Assembly (NCBI RefSeq): GCF_954871325.1
Contig: NC_088777.1
Coordinates: forward strand, 50,975,974 to 51,039,973
Source: Gordionus sp. m RMFG-2023
Taxonomy: Eukaryota > Nematomorpha > Gordioida > Chordodea > Parachordodidae
Direction of reading: 5' to 3'
DNA: 64,000 nucleotides
The notes beneath the pieces were generated by a model. The model did not search any database. It saw only the letters and a list, made by a program, of their open reading frames with translations, and had not been told where the DNA came from. A program made the position numbers and the translations under genes. Below, in pieces: positions 48,785 to 60,459 of the stretch; within the stretch, counting starts at the first letter, position 1; each line of letters opens with the position of its first letter.

Positions 48785-48870
48785 TGATTAATTGTCCTAG
48801 AAATTGTGTTACCACAGTTGTTATAATAATATTGTTGTCGACTAGATGTGAATGTTTTTTGGGATTGACT
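48785..48870 (-). pseudogene. arm B remnant of the old REL-LINE tail
   Basis: Short matches to the 13.3-kb fragment: TTGTCCTAGAAATTGT near 48795, and ACCACAGTTGTTATAATAAT near 48812 matching ACCACAGTGGGTGTAAAGAT. The middle of the fragment is deleted here. Its position is collinear with arm A. Confidence 0.5.
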
Positions 48871-48879
48871 TTTTTAAAC

Positions 48880-51720
48880 TATATCTAATTCATCGTAATT
48901 ATTATTTAGATTGATCTCATAAACAAATGAATAAATAATCATGTTGATGAGTTTTTAATCAAATTATATTCTGATTAAAATATTTATACCTAGTTTATCT
49001 TTAGATTTTTTCACTTATTATAAATAAAAGGATAAGAATAAAATTAAATCACAATTAAGTTATTTAAATTAGATATTATATAGAATTATTTAAAAATTAC
49101 ATATTTCTTGAGTTATATTTTCTGTAAAATATAATATAATATTATAAACATTGGCTTTATCGTAAAAAGAATGTAATTGTGATATAAAGATTTCTTATTT
49201 CAAAAAATATTTGATCTAATGGATTAAGTAGTTAAGGATATTCCACAAAGATGCCTGCCATTTGTTATAAAAATACCCTTGTACAAGAGGATAATATCTT
49301 GGTGAAAGTGCCTATGTTCAGACGCGCAAGCACCGGGATAAATCTTACCCTTCCCCCCAATTAGAAAAATCAGATGCCGGTAAATATATTTTTCAAATTA
49401 TTACAGTTTTATATATTAATTTATATTTTATACTAATAATTTCTACCTTTTATCGCATATATATTCATTTGCATTTATTTATCAAATTCTAAATACAAAT
49501 AAACACGCTACTTGTACGAATTAATATTGATTTTATATTTTCGTTAACTTTATATTTATCAAACATTCTAAAATTTTCTACCAAATCATTTGAATCACCT
49601 TAATAAAACGAAAGTAAAATATTTCAAAAAAATAACAGCGATTTGATTGTATTATAAGAATAGCTGAACGCATTATATTGAAAATTAAGTAAATTAGGGC
49701 AGCATATGACAAATTTCTTAAATTACATATTATTGTTGAGTAAATGAAGAGCTCTATCTATTTAACATTTGTCTATCTCACTGAAAGGCAATCCCATCCT
49801 TCCAATATTAATATAGGAAGTCAAAGAATAGTATAAAATAAGTCTCTTCTCTTTATTGGATATCTTTATAACTCAAATAAATATAAGGTTTTTGAGTGAT
49901 CAGAAAGAACTCACGAATCTGTAGATAATATTGCCACAAAATCCTTCCGAATCTATTTAAAATCTTGATAAAGAAAAAATTAAATATATGGCAGATTTCA
50001 TAGTGAGGATGTCAAAGTAGTTTTCCATTATGCATTCTGCTAAATGAAAACTATTATAAAAGGTATTGACAATGTTCTAAAATATCTACAAGTGTTGTTA
50101 AATATTGAGCCTTAGTCAAGTTTTAGCCTAAATAATTGAATTATTAAATTGAGTCTCAACTTAAAGATTTATTGGAATATTTTTGGTTAAAAACATGGCT
50201 ACGCTGTTTTATAATTGTCTAAATTTAGTTATTTTAACAACATTAATATATTCATGCTTTCAATAATTTCAAGTATATATTTAATTATTTTCAAATATGT
50301 AAAAATTATTATATTTTTTGGCAATTCTACCTATTAGTAAACAATGTCAGAACACTATCTGAGAAGTAAATCCATCGCCTATTTTTTTGAAATATCTTAG
50401 ATGTAATTAATATTTTTTCTAATTATATAAATTATTAAATAATAGACTCCCTCGAGTTTTACAGGCTAAAGATGCCACTGAGTTGAGAAAAATTTAGTCT
50501 AAAATCTCGGAAACATAGGTTTTTTCTCATAGTTTTATAATAATCAATGATTTTTTTTTTATAAAATTTAACTTTCATATATTTAATGATATATTATAAT
50601 GAGAATTATTTGTAAAAAATTAATTTTTTATATTTACTTATATCTTCTGGACTTTCTAAATATTAAAAAGGATTATAAAATATTTATTATATTTCTAATT
50701 GACTAACTCTACTTATCATGAAAATGATTTTTTTGATTTTGAAAATTACAATTCTTTTTATCAAGCAATTACCAATTAAATTAATGTACACTATTGTAAT
50801 ATCTTATTATAATATTCTTTATTATAGGTACAAAATTATTCAAACTTGGATCCACGAAAACTTTAATATTTTAATAAAAATTTTTATAATAATAACTTGG
50901 ATAAAATGAGAAAATCTTATTCTGCAAAATTCAATAATATATATTTATAGGGCTCCTATTTATTTCTCTGGTTATTTATTAAAAATTATAATATTGAAAG
51001 AAATATTTTTTCAGTATAATAAAGAAATTGTAAGTATTTTATTAATTTTACTAATAACATGTCCCATATTATAATTAATTATATTTAAATCTTGAGATTT
51101 TTGATATGCAAATATTAATCATAATCACTATAAAATGTCTAATTTTTTAAATATGCACAAAAATTTATTAACATAATATTATTTAATATTATAATAATAA
51201 TAATAACAATAAACGTTACATCGAGTGTAGGCTATAAATAAATATAATATATACTTATTTTTATTCTAAATACATAAACAATTTAAACCATATATGATCA
51301 GTTCCCAACTCAATAGAACTCATAAACCTTTACCCGATAGCAAATTTTTTTAATGGAATCACACAAATTTCATCCAACAAGTAAATTTTAATATGAAATT
51401 ATATTTTACCAAATACGTCTCTAATTCATCAGATTATATTTTCATACCAATAATTTACTCTACTTTAACAAATAGAAATTTGATGAAGAATTTCATAAGA
51501 GACGTAGACAGTCAATTATGAAAAAAATGGGAGGATCTTCGTTAAGATCTTTATTTAAGGCAAAGGATAGCAATAGCCACTCTTAGAGCCAATTATGTTT
51601 GTTTTAAATTTTATTAATGAATAGTATTCTCTCAAGTAAATAAATATCCTTGTTTAATAAAGCTGATAAAAAATTATTATTGAATTAATATATTTTTATA
51701 AATTATAGTTCAATAAATAT
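48880..51720. other. AT-rich arm B sequence, no gene seen
   Basis: Collinear with arm A 13.5-15.96 kb and then 18.3-18.9 kb. The junction near 50.95 kb is the unoccupied site of the gypsy insertion. The region 49.35-50.48 kb aligns poorly. The 63-codon frame at 50718-50909 is not preserved in arm A. Confidence 0.55.
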
Positions 51721-51892
51721 ATTGAAATACTAATATTTCTATTAAGAAATAAGATTCTTTAGGTTCTGATGTAAGAACTCTTATCTTATCCCCTATATTT
51801 TTTAAAAACTTTAAAGTTCCACTTGGCATATGTCCAAGGGAAGAGATGACAATCGGTGTAAAAATATAATTTGTGAATTTGGAATATTTCAT
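51710..51892 (-). pseudogene. REL-LINE C-terminal tail within the inverted part
   Basis: Minus-strand frame with KFTNYIFTPIVISSLGHMPS and LKFLKNIGDKIRVLTSEPKE, nearly identical to the tail at 5121-5354. It is a fragment in the inverted half of the insertion and has no independent function. Confidence 0.85.
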
Positions 51893-52090
51893 TGTTTTTT
51901 TTTCTCGGCTATATCAACCGGATTAGAATTTAAAATATAATTACACATGTTTTTTGGGAACTTGTAGTCCCACCTCGGTTTTTATATAATATTTTATTTA
52001 TTTTATTTTATATTATTTTAATTTAGTATTTTAACGCTATGTATTATTTTACACGAAAGGAAAAAATAAAGAATTATTAATATTTCTATT
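51731..52090 (+). mobile_element. REL-LINE copy with 5' inversion and shared 3' flank
   Basis: Bases 51742-51934 match 5204-5396 directly, with two differences. Bases 51929-52054 match the reverse complement of 5051-5181, including about 50 bases beyond the TTTTA repeats that also flank the 5.1-kb element. The two parts meet at a 6-base overlap TTTAAA and about 22 element bases are missing. An A-rich tail (GAAAGGAAAAAATAAAGAA) follows, and 13-bp direct repeats TAATATTTCTATT flank the whole (51731-51743 and 52078-52090). Sense strand is plus for the 3' part. This is the textbook product of twin priming with 3' read-through. Confidence 0.9.
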
Positions 52091-52224
52091 TATAGCTAAC
52101 AAATAAAAAATCAAAAATTATATTAAAAATTTTTTTTTATACTAATTTATATTATTTTGATTTTTTTAAAAAATTTTCATCGCTACAAAAACTTTGGATT
52201 GGATTTAACTAGGTAGAGATAGTG

Positions 52225-52505
52225 TTGTTAACAAGACACAATTCGCGAACCCTACTCAAAATTTAGGTCGATTTTTCTACCTCGACCCAAGTAATAGCTA
52301 AAGGTAGATCTCGACTTAAAATCTGGATCGCTTTTTTTTTTGAATTTGACTTAAAGTTTGGGACGGCTTTATTACCATTTTGACCCAATGTAATGGTCGT
52401 TTTTCAAACTCGTCGTAAAATATATATTCTATTTTTTTAATCTGACCCAAAGTTGGTGTCTTTTTTCTTTGGCCCGACTCAGAATTCGAACCTAGCTCAA
52501 TTATG
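52225..52505. repeat. degenerate minisatellite, about 30-36-bp unit
   Basis: About seven diverged units of the pattern GACTYAAAGTTTGGATCG followed by a T-run and ACCT/ATTT. Examples start at CTCAAAATTTAGGTCG, GACTTAAAATCTGGATCG, GACTTAAAGTTTGGGACG, GACCCAATGTAATGGTCG and GACCCAAAGTTGGTGTC. Arm A has only about three units at 18.91-18.99 kb. Confidence 0.65.
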
Positions 52506-52509
52506 GTAT

Positions 52510-54920
52510 AAATTTTATATTTCTAATTAAGTTTATAAAATGAATATATATCTATTTTGAATGGGTTAAATTAAATAAAATATAGGTTTTGGAAGAAAAT
52601 GAATCACGAGCATTTAAAAATGGCAATTTTCATAAGTTATTTTAAACTTTTTAATATTTTTTTTACAAACAATTGAGTGACAATATAAATAATCATATTA
52701 GATGATTAGTAAAAAAAAATGACAACTATTTTATTCTTTATTTTTAAATTGTTGAAACAGATGGCTGAAGTAAATAAAGATATGATTAGGTATTTTTTTA
52801 GAGCAATTTAGAAAAATAAAATAGGTTCTAAGTTTGGGAAATAAAAAGATGAAAACAAAGAGATTATGAGAACATAAAGAAAGTAATAGCACCCATAATT
52901 TATTGAGAATATTTTGAAAATTTTATAGCAGTCTTAATCAAAGATTTTGATAATAAAACATTACATTGGAGATAATAAAAAATATTATGGTTTAAAAAAT
53001 TAATAAGAATTTAAAAAAATTATAGATTTGAAATAAAGAAGAATATGCTATTGTATATGAGAATATTATATATTCACCAATTTTGATATAATATTAAAAT
53101 TAGAGTCAGGTGATTGGCTTTCCGTCAAGGATATTAAACTAATCGAGTTCATTTAAGTCTCTTACTATTTTTTGTAAATATTAATGAGATCGTAACCTTA
53201 CCTACTCTCCGTCAGCCATCGAGAATATACAAATTTCAGAATGGGGGATTTAAGTGGGATTTTTCCTTGCCCTCCCACTTCCCTCCAATTCCTTGGAGCT
53301 ACCCCTTCAAGTAATCTTATTACTTTTGTCACGATCACAGACTCATACTTCATTGCGATATGACTCTAACCTACTTAATTTCAATGCCTCAGATTACGGT
53401 TGACTCAAAAGATCAAAATATGATTACTTAACCTTGGCTATTCCTGTATAAATCCACAACCTAAGCTATGATTCTATAGCCGGCGTAAAAAAATGCAAAT
53501 AATGCCAAGTATTCATTATTATTTATTACAGAAACTAATTAATTTCAACTGTGAAAATTTTTAAATATGCAAGATTAATTATTTCTTTTTAAAAGATTTG
53601 GAACACGCGACTTTAGATGTCATAATAAATTACATAATAAAAAATTTTCATTCTCAATCTCAACAATGATAGTAAAATTGTTGCATTAAATTATTTTTAA
53701 AACAAATAAAATTTCCCCTTTTTCATCAGGCCTGTTCTCTAACCAAATTTTAAATATATCTTATAAAATTTATTTTTTTAATTATAATGAAATATACTTG
53801 GCTTAATGTTTTCTAAATCTAAATGGATGTAAGTAAATTTATTTTAGTTACTCTAATTTAGAATTAATTCATTTTATTAATAAATCTACCATTTATATTC
53901 AATCCACTCTCTAAATAAAATTGATAGTAATTTTATATAATAAATATATATATATTTTTAGATTAATGGTCAATATTATATTGCAGGTTTTTAGGTCCAC
54001 TTATTACAGGCCTTTGACTATATAAAAAAAATTTTAAATATTTTTCTTTCAATGTTTAGCCATATAATAAATCTTTTTAGTGAAATATGAGAGTGGAGGG
54101 TTGGAGAAATTTATTCATTCGCCTAAAATGATATTTACAAGATTAAAAAGATTTCCGAAGTGGAAAAACATTCCCAGTGCCTTCTTTGCCACTGAGTCTA
54201 TCCTTAAGAAAATTTTTCCCGAAATTGGGCTTTGCGATGTTTTTTTATAACAAATTAAATCTATTGAATCTTAAGGCTAATATGTCATTTTTATATTCAT
54301 TATAGAAAACTTTATACTCAATACATAAGTCATAGGCATAGTCAGAATTTTGTTAAGAGGTGGGAAAGAGGGATAGAGATCATTAGTACTACTTATTTGA
54401 GGCTTTGATTTTGTTATATTTTTTAAAAATAATTAAAGATTTATCACTTTATAATCTAAAAATTGAATTATCTTTTTCAAAAAATTATTAGCTCAACTTA
54501 ATTTTCTTTCATGTGTAAATAGACATTTTGTAAACATTTTTGAAATGAGTAGGAGGTGGGGAGGGTAGGCATATGGGAATATTTATATTAGCCTAAAATG
54601 ATATTTACGAGAACATACAAATTTCAAAAGGGGATAATTTTTCTTGTCCCCTTACCACCGTCTGGCTACTCCTATAACATCAGATATTTATAAGGTTTAT
54701 AATACTTATTTATATAAATAAAACAAGGACATTTATTACTTGCTCTTTCTTTAAATTGTTGCACTAATTAGTTATATATGTGATAAAAATTATTTTGATG
54801 ATATTTATAAATTTATGATCAATAATTATATAATTAAAATCAAATAATTTTATTCTAATCCCTTTAAAAAAGTAATATTAAAAATAATATTATATAAAAA
54901 TATAATAAATTAAAAATAAA
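52510..54920. other. AT-rich arm B sequence, no gene seen
   Basis: Collinear with arm A 19.0-19.48 kb and then 23.26-24.6 kb. The two-unit tandem repeat at 53964-54680 matches that of arm A. A further related phrase (GAGAATATACAAATTTCAGAA, near 53220) suggests a third, more distant unit. A more balanced patch at 53.10-53.47 kb has no arm A match and no recognised content. Confidence 0.5.
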
Positions 54921-54929
54921 AACGCTTGT

Positions 54930-56215
54930 TTTATAAAATAGAATTGGGACTACAACTTCCAAAAAAAAACATGAACTTTAAAAATCGTAATATGATTATT
55001 TTGTTTCAAAAAACTAAATTTCTTAGGTTCTGATGTAAGGGCTCTTATTTTATTGCCTCTAGCTAAATCCTTAAATTTTTTAAAAAAATTTAAAGTTCCG
55101 CATGGCATATGTATAAAAAAAAGACATAATTTGTTTATTCAGAATATTTATTTATATTTTCTTTCTCATCTATATTAACTGAATTAGAATTTACATTTTT
55201 GGAAATGAAGAGACACAAGTGAAGTGCCAAATTAAAGATTTAACTAAAGATTAAGGTAAAGAAGTTAAACTATCTGGACTTCATCGTATGATGATATATT
55301 AGCAGACCCCAGGATATTTGGTTATCGGATCCTCGAAGAGAACAGCTAATAATTGCTGCACGTCTTGCATGTCTGCCTTGAACTATATATAAATTATCAC
55401 CATGTCTTTTGAATCAACCGATATTTTATTTTTTATGCATGAATGTGTGATTGAACAATATTACATCCAAATTAGTGATCAATAGTAACTCTTAATTGCT
55501 TATCTAATAAGAGATTATTAGGCTTAGTAATGCTTCAAACCATTCATAAACACTAGTATGGTCAGCATTTCGTATTTTAAAAATATTCCAAAAGGGGATT
55601 TAATGAGAGTATTTAAAAAAAATTAAAGGTTGTTTGATATGTTCAAACGGTAGGTAACATAGCTTTAGGTAAAGTTAAAGATATCCAAACTGTCAGATGA
55701 AGAAAGAGATATAACATATAAAGGAAAATTTAAACCTATTATTTTCAAGGGTAATTGAGAGAAACCTCAGTTAAAATCTTTCAATATTGATATTTAAAAT
55801 ATTTTTTAATGTATTTATAAAAAACTGATGAAAACAAAATAATTTATTCAAAAATACAAGAAGAAAATATGTAAAATTTTTGGTAAAAATAATAATTTTT
55901 TTTAAATTTCCCTAATAGGTCTCTAGAAAAATTTTATATGAATGCCTCACAGTTGGAAAAACTGCTTAAAGGGGAACCAAGAAGATTAAGTTCCCTTTCT
56001 TTTATAATTTTAAACCCCAAGACTTAGAAGGAATTTGAATTAAAACACATATTTCAGATTTGGCTTTATTAAGACCTATTTTTAAAGAATTGAACTATGT
56101 AATATATCGCTGTTAAAATATTTTAGATAGTCCTCAGATAGTGCCATCATCCAGTTACCATATATTTTTCTCAAAGTTAAAAAGAGTTTTTATAGAGTGA
56201 ATTAGGTTAATTTAA
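54930..56215 (-). mobile_element. old decayed REL-LINE copy, arm B only
   Basis: Collinear with 5110-6600 of the 5.1-kb element: it starts at GGGACTACAACTTCC (3' UTR) and includes GGTTCTGATGTAAGGGCTCT, the zinc-knuckle region near 55420, the CTCACAGTTGGAAAAACTGC block near 55945, and the CCATCATC of the YLDD region near 56150. Many indels and substitutions, so no long frame survives. Far more diverged than the 46.0- and 51.7-kb copies. Arm A is unoccupied here (around 25.6 kb), so insertion followed the duplication. Confidence 0.85.
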
Positions 56216-56219
56216 TTAA

Positions 56220-58345
56220 TTAAAAATTATTATTAGGCTAAATAAAACTGTTAAAACTTTAAATAATAAACAACAAGATGCCTTTATAATTTTATATTTT
56301 AAAAAATTTAGATCTGGCAACCATGCAAATAAAATGGGACCAAATATTTTTGATTGGGCCTAACTATTTATTTTCTGACCATCCTTAAATGAGAGTAGTA
56401 GAATCATGATGAAGAATATATATTTCCGGTAAGGCTAAATACTAGAGCATTCTAATCGTTTAAAAATTTTAAATAAATATTTTTGAATATTTTTTTTTTA
56501 TATTTTACAAATTGTTGTTTCAAAAATAAATTAAAAATATAGGTGTAGATGCCTAAAGTATGGAAAAATATTCAAGCTATGATACGACGCTCAATTTTTG
56601 GCTTGATATCTTATACTTTTAACATATGTTGTTCCGCTAAGAAGATCTGATATGATTATTAATTTTATTTGGAAGAAAATATAAACAATGAAGCAGTTTT
56701 TAAAAAATATTAAAATTTATTATCTGACATATTTATTACAAGAGCAAGTGTGTCTTGAATTCTCAGCTCGACTTATGAACCATGATGGTAAGGTAAATCA
56801 AAATATAAATTTACTTGATTCGTTAGATATTCCTGTTAATTATAATTTAACAAAAAAAATGAAAACCTAAGTCTAATATGTTGACTTTAAAATAATTATA
56901 AATAATTACAAGGACGAGTTATACAGGAGGTTTGGGAATGTTAGAATATATATTTGAAGATTAAAATTTTTAGAATACCGAATTATATTCATACACTATA
57001 CTTTTTTAAATAATTCATTTAAAAACAAAATTTTATTTCCCTAAAAAAGAGTTCCTTAAGTCTGTCCGAATCATATGACAGACTAGGATTGGAATCAGAC
57101 TAGGAGCTATTCATATAAGGTTCTGAATGCATAGAAAACTTTATCAATTTATTACAGCAAAAAATTATCTGATATTGAAACCTGAAAAATCAAAAAAAAA
57201 TGGCTCGAGCCTATCAGCTAGGTTATTTTTAAAATTGGCTTACAAACAAGAAATTTTAAACTGAAAATATTTATAATCTATTTTAATTTAATGTATTATA
57301 TTTAAATATTTAATAATAGATATTACAATTTAAATGATGTTTATCTAATTATTTCTATTTATTACAAATTATGGTAGAAAAAAATAAATAGTAAATGTTT
57401 AACACCTTATACTACATTTACAAATAAATTTCTTATTTATTTTCAATTTATTTTAAAGTTTCTAATCAATTGACAAGAAAGGATGAATAGGAAGGTAATG
57501 TAATATTTATTATTTACTAAGTGGGCTGGCTTTATATTTCTTTCGTGATGCTACAGTAATCTAGTCGTCAATCCATTTTTAATCATTTATTAAAATATAA
57601 TCTAAATAATTCCGAATAACATAATGTTATCTTTATCCAACAAATTGAATGTAAATGATTACCAATTTTTATTTCGATCAAGCGAGATCGAAAAAAATTT
57701 TTTTAAATAAAAATTCTTATCGGGTTAGATTAAAGGGAATTAGATAAGCTGGACTTTAATTCATGGTTTCTTCATCATAAAAATGACGTAAAATCGAAAA
57801 AAAAACTCTTATCAAGTCATATCGATTTATGCAATTTCTAAACAAAATACGCAAAAATTTAATCTTTCCTCACCCAATGCCCCCCCCCCTCTAAAAAGGA
57901 AACATTTCTAATTTTGGCTCTGTTTGCAGATCTCGGATAAATATATAGTTTTTAATAATAGATATCTTAATGTATAATATATGCATATAAAAAAAATATA
58001 CGTGATAATTTAAAATAGCATACTTGCATTGAATTCTTTATATTTTTAGAATACAAAATTTATGCATATCAAATTAATTAAAAAATACAACTATTTATAA
58101 AATGACTACAAATTTTTCCTAATTTACTATGGGTTTTTTAGACACATGGTTATGAAATAATATTTAAAATATTCGTATCATTTTTATTGTTAATTAAAAA
58201 TAGGCAGAGTTCTTTTTTTTTAAATTTCATAGTTCTTAGAATAAAAATTATTTCCTGGTCTATTAGACCAATGTTTAATAGGTAAAATTATCTTTTCATT
58301 TTAGAAAAAAAATATTATAAATTTATCATATTAATTTTTTAAAAA
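56220..58345. other. AT-rich arm B sequence, no gene seen
   Basis: Collinear with arm A 25.64-26.93 kb and 27.89-28.46 kb, with the RTE insertion site empty near 57.76 kb. The 60-codon frame at 56688-56870 is not preserved in arm A. A poly-C run lies at about 57881-57890. Confidence 0.55.
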
Positions 58346-58349
58346 ATAT

Positions 58350-59090
58350 ATAAAGATAATTTTTTATCCGTCAAAGAAAATAATCGACATAAATCACTCA
58401 AAGAATTACCAGGTCAAAAATCTCGTATTTAAGAAGAATTTTTTTTTGGGAGTTGGGGGGCGAATATAAATCTTAAGATGGGGTTCGGATTTCAGTTTTA
58501 ATACTATTATTCACAAATATTATCACTTTTGTTAAAAAAATAATTACTCATTTCGTATAATTAAGAATTTAAGCTATACTATTTATATTTAAAGCGTAAT
58601 AAATTTTGGCCCAGTAATGGTCCCAATCTAGGATTTTGTACAAATATTAAGATATATAATGTCTATTTGTTAAAAAATTTTGAAAGAAAAAAAAAGGGCA
58701 ATTTTTATTTTATAACTATTTCTGGTTTTCTATTTACGGTTTTTGGTAATAAAATTGTTTTTAATATAATAAATTTTATAATATATTAAAGGGCTATTCT
58801 AGAGTTATTTAATAAAGTTTAAATTATACCTTTAGCTTAATTACTTTTTGAGATATTTAAAATTAAATATGGTGTATTTTGAAGCGTTTCTAAAGATGGC
58901 CATATCTCATGAAGTAAGCTGAGTTAAGAATTAAAATTTTATATTATTGCTAGTTAGTGTATATACTACCATCATGCAAATTTTAAAAAAAATCGAAGAG
59001 CGGGTTGAATCTTCAGTTGATTTGATATGGAATACAACATATTTTGAGCAATTCTGATTAATTTTTTATTAATGAAACGAAATTTTTCCT
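58350..59090. mobile_element. unclassified insertion, arm B only
   Basis: Arm A passes directly from the equivalent of 58.34 kb to that of 59.09 kb (near 28.47-28.55 kb). The 0.74 kb in between has no recognised coding motif. It contains phrases such as GATGGCCATATCTCATGAAG and GCGGGTTGAATCTTCAGTTG, which look like part of a dispersed repeat. Terminal repeats were not resolved. It could equally be a deletion in arm A. Confidence 0.4.
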
Positions 59091-59094
59091 TTAA

Positions 59095-60365
59095 TTTAAT
59101 ATAAAAGAGGATAATTTTGGTTTTGATTATAACTTTGCCTACTAAAATAGGTAAAGTAAAAAAAAGACCATGTATAGCAGAGAGGTGGTCATTTTTAATT
59201 TTCAGGAATGATATAGTCAAAATTCGTGTTGTTAAACTACACTTAACTTTAATCAACTATAAAACATCGTATAATGTATTTATCTAAAAATATTCGAATC
59301 AATCTTCAAGTAGAGACTCAACTTAGAAGCTTAATTCAAATTTTTAGGCTAAAAGCTTGATTAAGTCACAATAGAGATGGTCAGTTAAGTTATTTAACAA
59401 CACTAGTCAAAATTTCATCACAAGGTTAAATTACATTAGCTTCCAGTCCAATTTCAATAAGCAATAACCAAGATTATGCTGTTCAGGTATTGTCGATAAT
59501 CCATGATAGATTGTTCTACTGCAGTTATTTTTATATCATTTAATTTTGGCCCCGTATGAAGGGTAAACCCCAGTATCTTGGAGCACGCTCTTCAAATTAA
59601 ATATATTTACAAGAAGGTTGGTTGATTTTTTCTATAGCACGTTTTAATTGAGTATCTCATGTTGAAAGATAATCTAATTTTTTTTTCTTGGAGTTATTTT
59701 GAAGTATTTTATAAACGATGTCATTTTTTGAAATAGATTGCACAAAATACTCCTATAATTATACAATTTATTGAAACATTTTACAAAAAAATTTATTGCT
59801 ATATCGTGTCCAATAATTATCTGCTTTTGAAGAAATGTCTCTTTCATCCTATCTTGCTATTTCAGTAAATGCATTTATAATGGGCTATTCTAACTTCATA
59901 AATAAAGATTGGTTGATTGCAAAGGCTTATGTTCCAAGTTTAAAAAAAGCTTTAGAAAATGGTTAAATGATCTGGTGAAATTATTTTGTATGAAACCATA
60001 TTGGGTAGTTGGTTGTTTTATTATCAGAGTTCTAATTTTATTTAAAATAAAAAAATAGTTGTTTTTTTAATAACAGGTTGAGATTGAGAGATATCAAGTC
60101 ATTGATATCCTTATTTGAATGGTTTTTCTAATCAGTTCAAAAATAAAATGTTCCAACTTATCTCATTGATAATATCGTTGTTATTTAAGTGGTTAATTAT
60201 TTTAAAAATACTACCTCTGTAGATGTAATTACAAAATAAGATACACAGACAAAAAGACACTGGAAAAAAAAATACCCAATGACAAAATAAAACCAGGCAA
60301 AAATTCCCCAATTTTAGAAATTTGTTTAAATAAAAGAGAGTAATACTAAAAATATTTTTGAAAAT
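59095..60365. other. AT-rich arm B sequence, no gene seen
   Basis: Collinear with arm A 28.55-29.1 kb in its first part (59.46-59.68 kb is well conserved). The minus-strand frames at 58972-59256 and 60132-60371 are not shared with arm A and look like chance. Confidence 0.5.
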
Positions 60366-60369
60366 TGCC

Positions 60370-60455
60370 ATTCTTTTCAGGTATGTACAGAAGATATGTC
60401 CGTGATTTGATGAGGTTATTTAAGCCACTAACTCATTTCTGCTATGATAAGAATT
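60370..60455 (+). mobile_element. tiny gypsy-like RT scrap (fossil)
   Basis: A plus-strand stretch reads FSGMYRRYVRDLMRLFKPLT, resembling the FLGxxxYYRRFIxxFSxIAxPLT block that follows the RT palm in Ty3/gypsy elements. Only about 28 residues can be seen, with no supporting domains either side. A broken remnant at best; age unknown. Confidence 0.35.
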
Positions 60456-60459
60456 AGAA

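Noticed and set aside
50718-50909. 63-codon plus-strand frame
   Set aside because: The collinear arm A sequence (about 15.63-15.86 kb) is interrupted, and residues are Ile/Lys/Tyr-rich.
56688-56870. 60-codon plus-strand frame
   Set aside because: Not preserved in arm A (about 25.99-26.11 kb).
58972-60371. Minus-strand frames at 58972-59256 and 60132-60371
   Set aside because: No motifs; not shared between arms.
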